A DNA stretch of 64,000 bases. It comes from Anaerolineae bacterium (GTDB lineage: Bacteria; Chloroflexota; Anaerolineae; Aggregatilineales; UBA3940). The notes beneath the pieces were generated by a model. That model ran no database searches and was not told the origin of the DNA. It saw only the letters and a program-made list of their open reading frames with translations. Below are positions 24,510 through 33,226 of this stretch, piece by piece. A program made the position numbers and the translations under genes. The stretch is taken from the NCBI GenBank assembly GCA_016926255.1, contig JAFGOY010000005.1, positions 1 through 64,000 of the forward strand. Direction: 5' to 3'. Every line of letters begins with the position of its first letter. Position 1 is the first letter of the stretch.

Positions 24510-25370
24510 CTACTGGCCATCGACCGGGGCCGGTTCTACAGTCAGCCTGCCTTTTTCGTCTTCGGTAAACCGCCCGGTCGGTATTTTGCCGTCGTGATTG
24601 AAGATCAGCAGCGCGTCATGTTCACGGACCCACTGCTGCCAGCATCGCTTTGATTCCAGCGAGACGAGCGGTTCAACATCGTAGGCGGGTATCCAGGCCA
24701 GTCTTTCAAAATGGACGGCCAGCATCGCCAGATCAGCCGGGTAGAAGGCTGCCTGACCGTCCTGTTCGAAGACAAGGCTCATATGGGCACGGGTGTGGCC
24801 GGGGGTGATCACGCAGCGAACACCGGGGACAATCTCTATTTCGCCGTCGATCAGCCGCATCCGACCCGATTCATAGAGTGGAGCGAAGTTCTCAGCAAAG
24901 TAGGTGCCGCGCGTGCGCTCGTTAGGGAAAGAGGCATCGGCGTATTCACGGCGCTGCGCCAGATATTCGGCATTGGGAAAGGTCGGCACGATCTGCCCGT
25001 TCTCGGCGAATCGGGTGTTTCCTCCGCAGTGATCGCCGTGCAGGTGGGTGTTGATCACCAGATCGACCGCGCCCGGCTCGACGCCGTGCCGGGCCAGATT
25101 TTCGACGAGGGTTCCCTCCGGGCGTTCGAGTCCGATCCGCTCACACTGCCGCTCGGAGAGCTTCGTCCCGTTGCCGGTATCGACCAGGATCGTCTTACCG
25201 GCGGCCCTGACCAGCAAACAGTGATGGGGGACGATCAGCAGGCCGTCGTCCTCCGGCTGATAGTAACGCGACCACAAGACTTTCGGGACCAGCCCGAACA
25301 TCCCGCCGGTATCCGAGCGGATCGTGGATTCGTTGAGTATGGTAATGTCTATGTCGCCTACTCTGATCAT
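24510..25370 (-). CDS. Metallo-beta-lactamase fold hydrolase
   Basis: A 286-residue MBL-fold enzyme. The di-zinc motif THLHGDHCGGN is near residue 107, with further ligands His in TPGHTRAHM, Asp in YPADLA and His in FNHDGKI. This order matches the lactonase/phosphotriesterase-like branch that includes quorum-quenching lactonases, but the branch has many activities and I make no substrate claim. GGTGAGGAACC precedes the ATG. It is divergent from the Mth938-type gene at 25536. Confidence 0.88.
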   Translation of the reverse strand: MIRVGDIDITILNESTIRSDTGGMFGLVPKVLWSRYYQPEDDGLLIVPHHCLLVRAAGKTILVDTGNGTKLSERQCERIGLERPEGTLVENLARHGVEPGAVDLVINTHLHGDHCGGNTRFAENGQIVPTFPNAEYLAQRREYADASFPNERTRGTYFAENFAPLYESGRMRLIDGEIEIVPGVRCVITPGHTRAHMSLVFEQDGQAAFYPADLAMLAVHFERLAWIPAYDVEPLVSLESKRCWQQWVREHDALLIFNHDGKIPTGRFTEDEKGRLTVEPAPVDGQ

Positions 25371-25535
25371 GGTTCCTCACCGATAATTGACTGGATAGCT
25401 GCCGCACAACCGGACAGTTCGACATTACCGCAAATCCGGCGCGGACACAACGATAGTCCCAGGTGGGATGTATTCCCCATTCCGGACACGTTATACTCAA
25501 ATCAGGCAGGGTTCAGCGGTAAGGGAGACAGGGCG

Positions 25536-25889
25536 ATGCACGCCAGGTTAGTCAAGTTTGGACTGATCGAAATAGACGGGCAGCACTACGACTACGATGT
25601 CTCGATAACCGCCGGGAAAATCACAAAACGCAAGAAGAAACCGTCAAAAGTTTTCCGCAGCCGCTACAATCACACGCCGCTTTCCGCCGACGAGCCTATT
25701 CCCTGGGGCGGTGAAAAGCTGATCGTCGGGACGGGGGTTTATGGGGCGCTCCCGATCATGGAGCAGGTCTACGAGGAAGCTAACCGGCGCGGGATCGAGA
25801 TTGTCACCGCGCCGACCGGTGAAGCCTGCCGCCTGCTGGAAACCCTGGACGATGGCGACATCTACGCCATTTTACACATCACCTGCTGA
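25536..25889 (+). CDS. Mth938-like (DUF498/AAMDC-type) protein
   Basis: A 117-residue protein of the MTH938 family. The frame is open far upstream, but a ribosome site (TAAGGGAGACAGGGCG) fixes the start here. Family marks: FGLIEIDGQHYDYDV at the N-terminus, WGGEKLIVGTGVYGAL in the middle (the family's GTG core), and EACRLLETLDDGDIYAILH at the end. The biochemical role of the family is not settled; relatives include mitochondrial complex I assembly factor 3. Confidence 0.85.
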   Translation: MHARLVKFGLIEIDGQHYDYDVSITAGKITKRKKKPSKVFRSRYNHTPLSADEPIPWGGEKLIVGTGVYGALPIMEQVYEEANRRGIEIVTAPTGEACRLLETLDDGDIYAILHITC

Positions 25890-26020
25890 TCCACGCCCTG
25901 CCCCGGCTTCTATATGCGCACCGTACCCGAAATCATTCACCGTGATTGTTTGAAAATAGTTAAAATCGAATCTACAATTGACCAGGAAATGACTTTTATT
26001 AGAATCAGGAGAGCAACACT

Positions 26021-26323
26021 GTGAGTATCATGGATAAAGCTTGGAACCTATACATCGGCGGTTCCTGGCTTGGAACCCTCACGCCAACCGGATCGGACGA
26101 CAACTGGTACTATGCAGATTTCGCCGAGGGCGACGCCTGGTTGAACTTTCGCCCCTGGTTTATTCAGGCACTGGAAGCACAGCAGGCCGGTGATGATGCC
26201 GCCTGGCGCGCCGTATACGATCAACTCTATGCGATGAACCTCGTGATCACCGCCGACGACGGCGAAAGCTACAACAGCCCAACCGTCTTTGTCGACGGCG
26301 GCAGCGCCTGGTTTATCGTCTAG
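26021..26323 (+). CDS. Small acidic protein of unknown function
   Basis: A 100-residue acidic protein, unusually rich in Trp, Tyr, Asp and Ala (WYYADFAEGDAWLNFRPWF), with no signal peptide or membrane segment. I do not recognise it. The GTG start has AGGAG 9 bases upstream, better placed than for the ATG at 26030. Base composition and codon choice fit the neighbours, so it is likely a real gene. It lies 49 bases before uvrC on the same strand, which could mean shared transcription. Confidence 0.6.
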   Translation: MSIMDKAWNLYIGGSWLGTLTPTGSDDNWYYADFAEGDAWLNFRPWFIQALEAQQAGDDAAWRAVYDQLYAMNLVITADDGESYNSPTVFVDGGSAWFIV

Positions 26324-26372
26324 GCGGCCCGACCAGAGTGATAATGGTGCCAATTGTTGACACTTTGAATAT

Positions 26373-28247
26373 ATGACTACTGTCTCCACGCACCTTCAGC
26401 AAATTTTAGATACCCTGCCCACCCGCCCTGGCGTTTACCTGATGAAGAATGACCAGGGCGATGTGATCTATGTGGGTAAGGCGGTCAATCTACGCAGCCG
26501 GGTGCGCTCCTATTTTCAGCCCAGCACCCTCAGCAACAGGGCCAGCAAAACCGCCCGGATGGTTACCCACATCTCTGACATCGAGGTGATCGTCGTCGAC
26601 AGCGAGCTGGACGCCCTGCTGACCGAGATCAACCTGATCAAGGCTCACCAGCCGCTCTACAACATCCGGCTCAAGGACGACAAACGCTACCCTTACATCA
26701 AAGTCCACTGGCAGGCCCCCTACCCCAGGCTGACCGTCACCCGCCGGATGATCGAGGACGGTGCACGCTACTTCGGCCCGTATACCAGCGCCGCCGCTGT
26801 CCACCAGACGCTCGACGTGCTGCGCAAGGCTTTTCCCTATCTCACCTGCGACCGGGAGATTAACGGAGAGGACGACCGCGCCTGCCTGTATTACGACATC
26901 AAGCTGTGCAGCGGGCCATGCATCGGGGCAATCGACCAGGAGGAGTACCGGGCCAGCATTCAAAACCTGATGGACTTTCTACAGGGGCGCTCGACCGAGA
27001 TCATCCGCCGCCTGAACGACCGGATGTGGCAGGCCGCCGACCGGATGGAATACGAAAAGTCGGCAAGGCTGCGTGACCAGATTCAGGCGATGGAACGGAT
27101 CGCGCAGCAGCAGAAGGTCGTCTCGCCGACCAGCGCCAACCAGGACGTGATCGCCTTTGCCCGCGCCAACGGCGACGCCTGCGTGCAGATTTTCTTCATC
27201 CGATCCGGCAAGATCATCGGGCGCGAGCATTACGTGCTGGAAGGCACCGAGGAAGACGAACCGCAGGAAGCAGTGCTGACCGATTTCATCAAGCAGTTCT
27301 ACGACAAAGCCGCCGAAGTTCCGCCCGAAGTGCTGCTTCCCCACGAACTGGAAGAAGCACAGGTGATCGAAAGCTGGCTGCGCTGCAAACGCGGCAACAA
27401 AGTCGTGCTGAACGTCCCCAAGCGCGGGCAGAAGAAGGAACTGGTCGAGCTGGTATCGGAGAACGCCGAGGAAACGCTGGCGATGCTGCGCGCCCAGTGG
27501 GAAGCCGACACGACCAGGCAGGAGATCGCGCTCCGCGAGGTGCAGGAAGCGCTGGGGCTGGCCGGGCCGCCCGCGCGGATCGAGTGCTACGACATCAGCA
27601 ACACGCAGGGCACGGCGATTTCGGCCAGCCGGGTGGTGTTCGTGCAGGGCGTGGCCCGCAAGAGCGAGTACCGCCGCTACAACATCCGCAGCGTACAGGG
27701 TCATGGCGACGACTACGCCTCGATGCGCGAGGTGCTCGACCGGCGCTTCCGGCGCTGGCAGGAATCGCAGAGTGAGGATCACAAGCCGGGCCAGAAGAAA
27801 GATCACACCTGGAGCCTGCTACCCGACCTGCTGATCGTCGATGGGGGCAAGGGTCAGCTTGGGGTAGCGGTCGAGGTGCTCGAATCCTACGGGCTGCTCG
27901 GACAGGTGCCGGTGGTCGGCTTAGCCAAGCAGCACGAAGAAGTGTTTATGCCGGGGCAACGGAAACCGATCATCCTGCCCCGGCGGTCGCAGGGACTTTA
28001 CCTGCTCCAGCGGGTGAGAGACGAAGCACACCGCTTTGCGATCACCCATCACCGCAAGCGTCGGGCCAAGATGGGGATCGCCTCGATCCTCGATTCGATC
28101 CCCGGCGTAGGCCCGATTCGGCGAAAGGCGCTGCTGGCGAAATTCGGTTCGCTCGACGCGATCCGGCGGGCAACGCTCGACGAGATCGCCGCGACTCACA
28201 ACATCGGTCCCGAACTGGCGGCGGTGATCAAAGAGGAACTGGAATAA
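26373..28247 (+). CDS. uvrC: Excinuclease ABC subunit C
   Basis: A 624-residue nuclease that makes both cuts in nucleotide excision repair with UvrA and UvrB. The GIY-YIG domain opens the protein (RPGVYLMKNDQGDVIYVGKA, residues 18-36), a UVR motif lies near 205-235 (MWQAADRMEYEKSARLRDQI), the RNase H-like endonuclease domain spans about 385-550 (ECYDISNTQGT and LLIVDGGKGQL), and a C-terminal helix-hairpin-helix pair ends the chain (SIPGVGPIRRKALLAKFGS). All parts look intact and the length is normal. Confidence 0.97.
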   Translation: MTTVSTHLQQILDTLPTRPGVYLMKNDQGDVIYVGKAVNLRSRVRSYFQPSTLSNRASKTARMVTHISDIEVIVVDSELDALLTEINLIKAHQPLYNIRLKDDKRYPYIKVHWQAPYPRLTVTRRMIEDGARYFGPYTSAAAVHQTLDVLRKAFPYLTCDREINGEDDRACLYYDIKLCSGPCIGAIDQEEYRASIQNLMDFLQGRSTEIIRRLNDRMWQAADRMEYEKSARLRDQIQAMERIAQQQKVVSPTSANQDVIAFARANGDACVQIFFIRSGKIIGREHYVLEGTEEDEPQEAVLTDFIKQFYDKAAEVPPEVLLPHELEEAQVIESWLRCKRGNKVVLNVPKRGQKKELVELVSENAEETLAMLRAQWEADTTRQEIALREVQEALGLAGPPARIECYDISNTQGTAISASRVVFVQGVARKSEYRRYNIRSVQGHGDDYASMREVLDRRFRRWQESQSEDHKPGQKKDHTWSLLPDLLIVDGGKGQLGVAVEVLESYGLLGQVPVVGLAKQHEEVFMPGQRKPIILPRRSQGLYLLQRVRDEAHRFAITHHRKRRAKMGIASILDSIPGVGPIRRKALLAKFGSLDAIRRATLDEIAATHNIGPELAAVIKEELE

Positions 28248-28253
28248 TCACGA

Positions 28254-29138
28254 TCATCCCCAGATGATCCCGCAGAGGCGCTCGGAAAGCGCCCACAGCC
28301 GGGCGGCTTCGTCCTCGTTCAGAGCGTCGGCGCTGGGAACTTTGGGCTGACATTCCTTCCAGTAGACATCGCCAGAACCATTGACCGAGGGGTCGACCGC
28401 GAGAAAAATCAGCGTCTCGGCGGCCTGCTCCGGGCTGACCCCCTTTTTCTTCCGCCTGCGCCATACCCATTTCTCGATGCCGCTGGTGCCCTTAAAGCCG
28501 ATCTCGGTATTGACCAGCCCCGGATCGACGGCGTAGGCGTGGACGGACGATCCCGCACCCAGGCGGCGGTTGAGTTCAGCCGAGAAGAGGATGTTCGCCA
28601 GCTTGGACTGCATGTAGACCTTCAGGCAGCCGTAGCCCTTGCGATACATCACGTCGTCCCAGTGAATCTCCGCTTTGTAGTGCGACCCTGAACTGACGGT
28701 CACCACGCGGCCCGACGGGGCCTGCTCCAGCAGGGACAGCAGTTCATGGGTCAATAAGAACGGAGCAAGGTGATTGACGGCGAACTGCAATTCGTAGCCG
28801 TCGGCAGTGGCGACGTACCAGCTCGATACCGTCCCGGCATTGTTGATCAGCGCGTCGATCTTCCCCCCGCCGATCTCGCCCACCAACCGGGTGATTTCCG
28901 ATGCGAGGTCGCGCACCTGCTGCTGCGACGACAGATCGGCGACGACAAACACGATCCGGGCAGCGGGGAATTCGGCCAGCACAGCCTGCTTCGCCTGCTG
29001 GCAGCGATCTGCCGAGCGCCCCACCCCGATCACGTTCGCTCCGCGCGAGGCAAGGGCATGAAGCGCCGCGCGGCCAATCCCGGCGGTCGCCCCGGTGATG
29101 ACAATCGTTTTATCTGCAAGGTCGTTGTGTAGTTCCAT
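28254..29138 (-). CDS. Short-chain dehydrogenase/reductase (retinol-dehydrogenase-like)
   Basis: A 294-residue NAD(P)-dependent oxidoreductase. The cofactor motif TGATAGIG is near residue 18, NNAG near 94, catalytic Ser in VVTVSSGSHYK and Tyr-Lys in VYMQSKLANILF. The order and the long C-terminal part resemble the retinol dehydrogenase/WWOX branch. The ATG at 29138 is preferred because GGAGAATCTCTG precedes it. Its stop lies 6 bases from that of uvrC (convergent). Substrate unknown. A second SDR gene lies upstream on the same strand. Confidence 0.9.
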   Translation of the reverse strand: MELHNDLADKTIVITGATAGIGRAALHALASRGANVIGVGRSADRCQQAKQAVLAEFPAARIVFVVADLSSQQQVRDLASEITRLVGEIGGGKIDALINNAGTVSSWYVATADGYELQFAVNHLAPFLLTHELLSLLEQAPSGRVVTVSSGSHYKAEIHWDDVMYRKGYGCLKVYMQSKLANILFSAELNRRLGAGSSVHAYAVDPGLVNTEIGFKGTSGIEKWVWRRRKKKGVSPEQAAETLIFLAVDPSVNGSGDVYWKECQPKVPSADALNEDEAARLWALSERLCGIIWG

Positions 29139-29224
29139 CAGAGATTCTCCAACCATCATTCAACTATACCAAACAGCCATATGAGGGCAGGGACAAGCTC
29201 TGCCCCTGCCAGCGGGATCAGGAT

Positions 29225-30058
29225 TTATTTCGACGCCGCCGGATGGGCCAGCGCCTGCCCGCCGCCGCTCGACTTCTGATATGATTTGCGCCAGCGTTTG
29301 TCGATCACATAGGCGACAAGCTGCGGGGGGAACATCCCGCCGAGGACGCGCAGCACTTGGTTGATTACCCCCGGAATATAGATCGTGCGACCAGACAGCG
29401 CCCGGTCGATGGTGCGCGCGGCGACATCGCCGACGTTCATCGTCGTAATGCGGCCCATCCAGCCCTGGGCGTCGATGGCACGGGTGACCTCTGGATTGGA
29501 CGGCATTCCCGCCGGGCACAGCGCAGTGACCGTCACACCGGTCGAGCGTAGTTCCTGGTTTAGAGCCAGCGACCAGTCGAGCAGGAAGCGCTTCGACGAG
29601 GCGTAGACCGCCTTGACCGGCATCGGGTAGAAGGCAGCGAGACTACACACGTTGACGATCCGAAAGGGCTGTACCGGGTCACGGAACTGCAAAGCGCGAC
29701 GGGTCGTCTCGACGGTCGACTCGACGTTCAGGCGCAGGATGCTGCGAATTTCGCCGACCTTCCGCTCGTTGAACAGGCCCTCATAGTCGATCCCGGCCAC
29801 GTTGAACAGGGAGTGGAAGCGCAGGCCAGATTCCTCGATATGCTGCCACAACGCCTCCCGCTCGTCCTCGCCCGTCAGGTCGGCGGCGAAAGTCTGCACC
29901 TGGATACCATACATACGGTTCAAACCGGCGGCGACCGATGCAAGAGCCGCCCCGTTTAGATCGGTCAGGAACAGGTTCCAACCCCGTGATGCACATTCAG
30001 CGGCGAAGGCTTTACCCAGGCCACCCGTCGCACCGGTGATCAATACACTGCTGTTCAT
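29225..30058 (-). CDS. Classical short-chain dehydrogenase/reductase
   Basis: A 277-residue classical SDR. TGATGGLG at the N-terminus binds NAD(P); NVAG near residue 88, Ser in VNVCSLAAF and YASSK near 155 complete the catalytic set. The C-terminus has a hydrophobic stretch (IYIPGVINQVLRVLGGMFP) that may attach to membranes, as in some lipid-acting SDRs. GGAGGATAAACGAGA gives a good ribosome site. It is 86 bases upstream of the next SDR, likely co-transcribed, which hints at a short reaction sequence. Confidence 0.9.
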   Translation of the reverse strand: MNSSVLITGATGGLGKAFAAECASRGWNLFLTDLNGAALASVAAGLNRMYGIQVQTFAADLTGEDEREALWQHIEESGLRFHSLFNVAGIDYEGLFNERKVGEIRSILRLNVESTVETTRRALQFRDPVQPFRIVNVCSLAAFYPMPVKAVYASSKRFLLDWSLALNQELRSTGVTVTALCPAGMPSNPEVTRAIDAQGWMGRITTMNVGDVAARTIDRALSGRTIYIPGVINQVLRVLGGMFPPQLVAYVIDKRWRKSYQKSSGGGQALAHPAASK

Positions 30059-30162
30059 TCTCGTTTATCCTCCATCAGTACCTTTGAACATCACACTCAC
30101 AGTATGGCGGGTGAGCGGGTGTAATCACATCCACCCAAAGGTACATCGGAGGGTACATCGGG

Positions 30163-30202
30163 GAGAGAAAAAGCGAAAAGCACTTCTCGACGAGAAGTGC
30201 TT
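30163..30202 (-). terminator. Intrinsic terminator after the gene at 30225
   Basis: On the - strand an 11-bp stem AAGCACTTCTC/GAGAAGTGCTT with a 3-base loop is followed by TTTTCGCTTTTTC. It lies 22 bases after the stop at 30225. Confidence 0.85.
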
Positions 30203-30224
30203 CGACTGCACGGCAGCGGTTCGA

Positions 30225-30920
30225 TCATCGCTCCCTGGAGTCGTCGCCGAGAGCCTCCCACTCCACAATCACCTGATCGACTTTCTGGGCGCGGCCCCGG
30301 AAGTAGTAGACCAGATAGATCAGGCCGCCAGCGGTGAGGAGCAGCAGAATCGCAATCGACAGGGCAGTAGGCAGCAGGCCAACCACAGCGGTATAGACAA
30401 AGAACGTAATCAGCGAGCCGGGCCACAGGGCATAGGTGATCCAGTTCCAGGCTTTGTGACCGCTCCACAGCGAAAAGGCATAGGACAGCCCACCGACAAC
30501 GGCAAATAACACCGACAGGGCCAGCGCGGTGTGCATCATATGGCCTTCGGTCAGGAAGACGGTAATCGCCGACAGCCCACCCAGCAGCAGCAGGTAAACG
30601 AGGATCAGCACCAGGTTGATCATCAGGTTGTAGCGTTTGCTCTGCGCGTGCAGCTTACGCTGGGCTTCAGCATCGAGCACGTTGACGGCCAGCAGCGGCA
30701 CCGCCAGATCGCGCAGGCGGGAGAGCAGACCATAGAGCGCAGCGTGATCGGGAAGCGTGCCGCGCAGGATCGACTCGCCTTTAGCGGTCGATACCGACAC
30801 ATTGTCAAACCAGGCCGACCACTGCTCACCCGACAGCCGCCCCCTAACGCGAATCTCGTAAAAGAAGGGTTGGGCGGCAAGATCGGTCGTGCTGGTTGCC
30901 AGTTCTGTCGTCTTTCTCAT
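30225..30920 (-). CDS. Membrane protein with N-terminal small-domain typical of actinobacteria/Chloroflexota
   Basis: A 231-residue protein. The first 80 residues form a soluble domain (FFYEIRVRGRLSGEQWSAWF then LRGTLPDHAALYGLLSRLRD) that I know as a widespread short domain in actinobacterial and Chloroflexota proteins, often alone and without known function. Five hydrophobic segments follow (about 95-215), with a polar end. Combining this domain with a membrane part is less common. It has its own terminator, so it is likely a single-gene unit. Confidence 0.65.
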   Translation of the reverse strand: MRKTTELATSTTDLAAQPFFYEIRVRGRLSGEQWSAWFDNVSVSTAKGESILRGTLPDHAALYGLLSRLRDLAVPLLAVNVLDAEAQRKLHAQSKRYNLMINLVLILVYLLLLGGLSAITVFLTEGHMMHTALALSVLFAVVGGLSYAFSLWSGHKAWNWITYALWPGSLITFFVYTAVVGLLPTALSIAILLLLTAGGLIYLVYYFRGRAQKVDQVIVEWEALGDDSRER

Positions 30921-31046
30921 CTGTTCGATCCTGTAAAGCTCGCAGACAAATCACACTTTCGATGGTCGAAGTATCCCATAAAACGGCGGAGATTCAATCC
31001 ACCGAAAGGTACATTTGGGTTTCATGAGCCGGTTCATCAAGCCACC

Positions 31047-31892
31047 CTATTGTGTGAGATCAGAAGGAGCAGGTGTAGGTTGATCGAATAGGGGAACAAC
31101 ATCTATAAGCGAGGGGAAAATACGTACATTGTCAGTATAACTGGTAACAATACCAGCCCTGCCCTGCGCGATATCTTCCTCTGAGTGAGCCCGCCAGACC
31201 TGAACAGCTCGCTTGAAATTGGCCTGACGCAGGGCTTCTGCGTCTGAGGGCACGACTGAGCCAACGAGCTCATCATCCATATAACAACTGAAGGCTACCG
31301 TTTCCGGGTCGGCGACAAGCCGGAACGTGTACCAGCGGTCATATTCAGCCGGAAGTGAATTCCCGAAATCGAAGGTTCCCAGACCAAAATTCTGCACATT
31401 GAAGTTGCCCATTATGCCGTCAGAGTTGACCGCAAGCCCACATTCAGCCCACCAGAATTCCCCGCTGATGTCATGGGTGATATACAGAATGGTCTGCGTC
31501 GGTTCACCGCCCTTGTAATCGCTGGCGATGCGCTGCTGGGCCTCGAAAATGCCGAGTTCGTCAAGTGGCACCACTTCCGGGTTCAAAACATCGACTTCAC
31601 AGCTTCCGAAATCCCCGGCGGCAAGACCGACCATAACACCCTGGCGCTGGATGACATCCTGAGCGCAGCCGGGATCAAGCTGCCAGAGCGTATAGTTGAG
31701 TGCCCCGTCATACTGCGGATCGTCGAAGTCGTCGTATAGATTCGGCTGCTTATTCCCCTGACGCACGGCGCAGCCCACGATAAGCACCATCAACAGAATT
31801 ATCCACACCCCAGAGACATACATCGGGAGTCGTCGCAGGCGATACGGCACTACGGTTCCTAAATCATCACCGGTTCGCAAGAATATTTCCAC
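31047..31892 (-). CDS. Lipoprotein with a probable jelly-roll (LamG-like) domain
   Basis: A 281-residue protein. A GTG start is chosen on the basis of a GGGAGATGGTATT site upstream; the frame is open further. After a basic stretch comes a hydrophobic segment ending in LIVGC, a lipobox-like sequence, so it is probably a lipoprotein. The rest is beta-rich and has a pattern (YDDFDDPQYDGALNYTLWQ then WYTFRLVADPETVAFSCYMDDELVGSV in two parts) seen in concanavalin-like or LamG-type domains. It may bind a glycan. It ends in a Pro/Ser tail. Similarity is by pattern, so the call is soft. Confidence 0.55.
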   Translation of the reverse strand: MEIFLRTGDDLGTVVPYRLRRLPMYVSGVWIILLMVLIVGCAVRQGNKQPNLYDDFDDPQYDGALNYTLWQLDPGCAQDVIQRQGVMVGLAAGDFGSCEVDVLNPEVVPLDELGIFEAQQRIASDYKGGEPTQTILYITHDISGEFWWAECGLAVNSDGIMGNFNVQNFGLGTFDFGNSLPAEYDRWYTFRLVADPETVAFSCYMDDELVGSVVPSDAEALRQANFKRAVQVWRAHSEEDIAQGRAGIVTSYTDNVRIFPSLIDVVPLFDQPTPAPSDLTQ

Positions 31893-32255
31893 AATACCAT
31901 CTCCCTGAACAAAGACTATCTTCAGAGGGCTACAACTATTCTGATTTTCGAGAGTAATTTCGTAAAACCTTGTCTTATGTAAAACTGTTTTCCACATTTC
32001 ACTTTACACCAGTTGACAGAATATTGTAAAAGTCAGGCACTTAAAGCACACCTGGCACTCACACGAACCGGGATACAGTTAAATCAACTATCTGCCACTG
32101 CGCCCTCCAACGGTAGAAAGATCGACTCGACCTTCGCTGGCGATATTCAGTAAACTGAGACAAAATTGACTTCAAGGAGCCTGCTCCGAATGCCACTACT
32201 TAGGCTGATAGGTTCCCTATCGGGAGCATTTTTCCATTCTCAATGACAGAGGTCC
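31893..32255. other. 363-base divergent intergenic region
   Basis: No gene is supported. A TTGACA occurs near 32018 without a convincing -10 partner, and a small GATAGG-TTC-CCTATC hairpin followed by a T-rich run is at 32207-32235, 20-49 bases before the start at 32256. The hairpin sits in a leader position, where an attenuator is possible but unproven. Confidence 0.4.
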
Positions 32256-33221
32256 ATGATGGAGAGGTCGAAGGCCCCCGCAGGGGCACTCATTGGATTT
32301 TTGTCCGGCGCTTTGGCCGGTGCAGGGATTGTCAGGTTATCCGGTACTGACAATCTCAGGGGCGGGATCATCTTTATGCTGGTTTCCGCCTTGCTCTGTA
32401 CGATGGCTGGCTGGGTAATAGGCATGCTTCTCAAAGAGAAGAAACCAGAAAACACTATTCCCAACACGGGCCAACCACTGGAAATCACCTATGACCCGGA
32501 AGCACTGGAAACGCTCTTACCAACGTCTACCCAAACCTATACCGTGGATTCGTTCCGGCTGCTTGGCCTGACAGGGCTGTTCGGCTTTCTTGGCGCTTGT
32601 TTTCTCTACTTTCTATCACAGTCTGAGAAAAGTATAGTGTTTGCTATTTTCGCCATACTCTTTTTGGGAGTCGCTCTTTTCTATTTTATCAACTGGCTCG
32701 TGAATAGCAGCCTCATGGTCAGAGTCAGCCCCAGCGGATTAGAGTACACCTCAAATCGACAAAGACAGTTCATAGAGTGGAGCAGCATCGAAAAGGTCTG
32801 GGAGACCCGTATTTTCGAAAGCCACGGGTTTGTTATCAGGAATATTCATATACTACGGATTATCACTCAAGATAAAAGAGAGATAACAATTGACCGCAGA
32901 TTACGACGGTTTAGTTCTCTGGCACAAACAATCAATGCAGCGGTCACCCCCTGCCAGTTACCAGGGATTGTCGAAACACTGAACGAGGACAGTTTCGTAG
33001 ATTTTGCCGAGTTCCAGCTTTCAAAACAGGGGATTTACAGTAACGGCAGTTTCCTTGCGTGGCATGAAGTAGAGCAAATCATCGTTTCAAACGGACGGGT
33101 TCAAATCAGAAAGACCGGGAAAAACTGGATGAGTTGGGCTGAAACACAGGCGTGGGAAATCGCCAACTTCCCGGTCTTCGTTAAGATCGCATCACTTTTT
33201 ACCACAGTAAAGCTACGGTAG
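32256..33221 (+). CDS. Membrane protein with PH-like (DUF6585-type) domains
   Basis: A 321-residue protein with two pairs of hydrophobic segments (about 8-60 and 103-150) followed by a soluble C-terminal half. That half has the PH-fold pattern RVSPSGLEYTSNRQRQFIEW..I and a second LSKQGIYSNGSFLAWHEVEQI with VQIRKTGKNWMSW, typical of bacterial PH/DUF6585 domains, whose exact role is unknown. It is more AT-rich than its surroundings and converges on the diterpene-synthase gene with only 5 bases between the stops. Confidence 0.6.
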   Translation: MMERSKAPAGALIGFLSGALAGAGIVRLSGTDNLRGGIIFMLVSALLCTMAGWVIGMLLKEKKPENTIPNTGQPLEITYDPEALETLLPTSTQTYTVDSFRLLGLTGLFGFLGACFLYFLSQSEKSIVFAIFAILFLGVALFYFINWLVNSSLMVRVSPSGLEYTSNRQRQFIEWSSIEKVWETRIFESHGFVIRNIHILRIITQDKREITIDRRLRRFSSLAQTINAAVTPCQLPGIVETLNEDSFVDFAEFQLSKQGIYSNGSFLAWHEVEQIIVSNGRVQIRKTGKNWMSWAETQAWEIANFPVFVKIASLFTTVKLR

Positions 33222-33226
33222 CACCC

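Noticed and set aside
32207-32221. GATAGG-TTC-CCTATC hairpin as a fourth copy of the 36-bp repeat
   Set aside because: It is only 15 bases long and lacks the CCTATCCG/CGGATAGG arms in the right order and the 20-base core.
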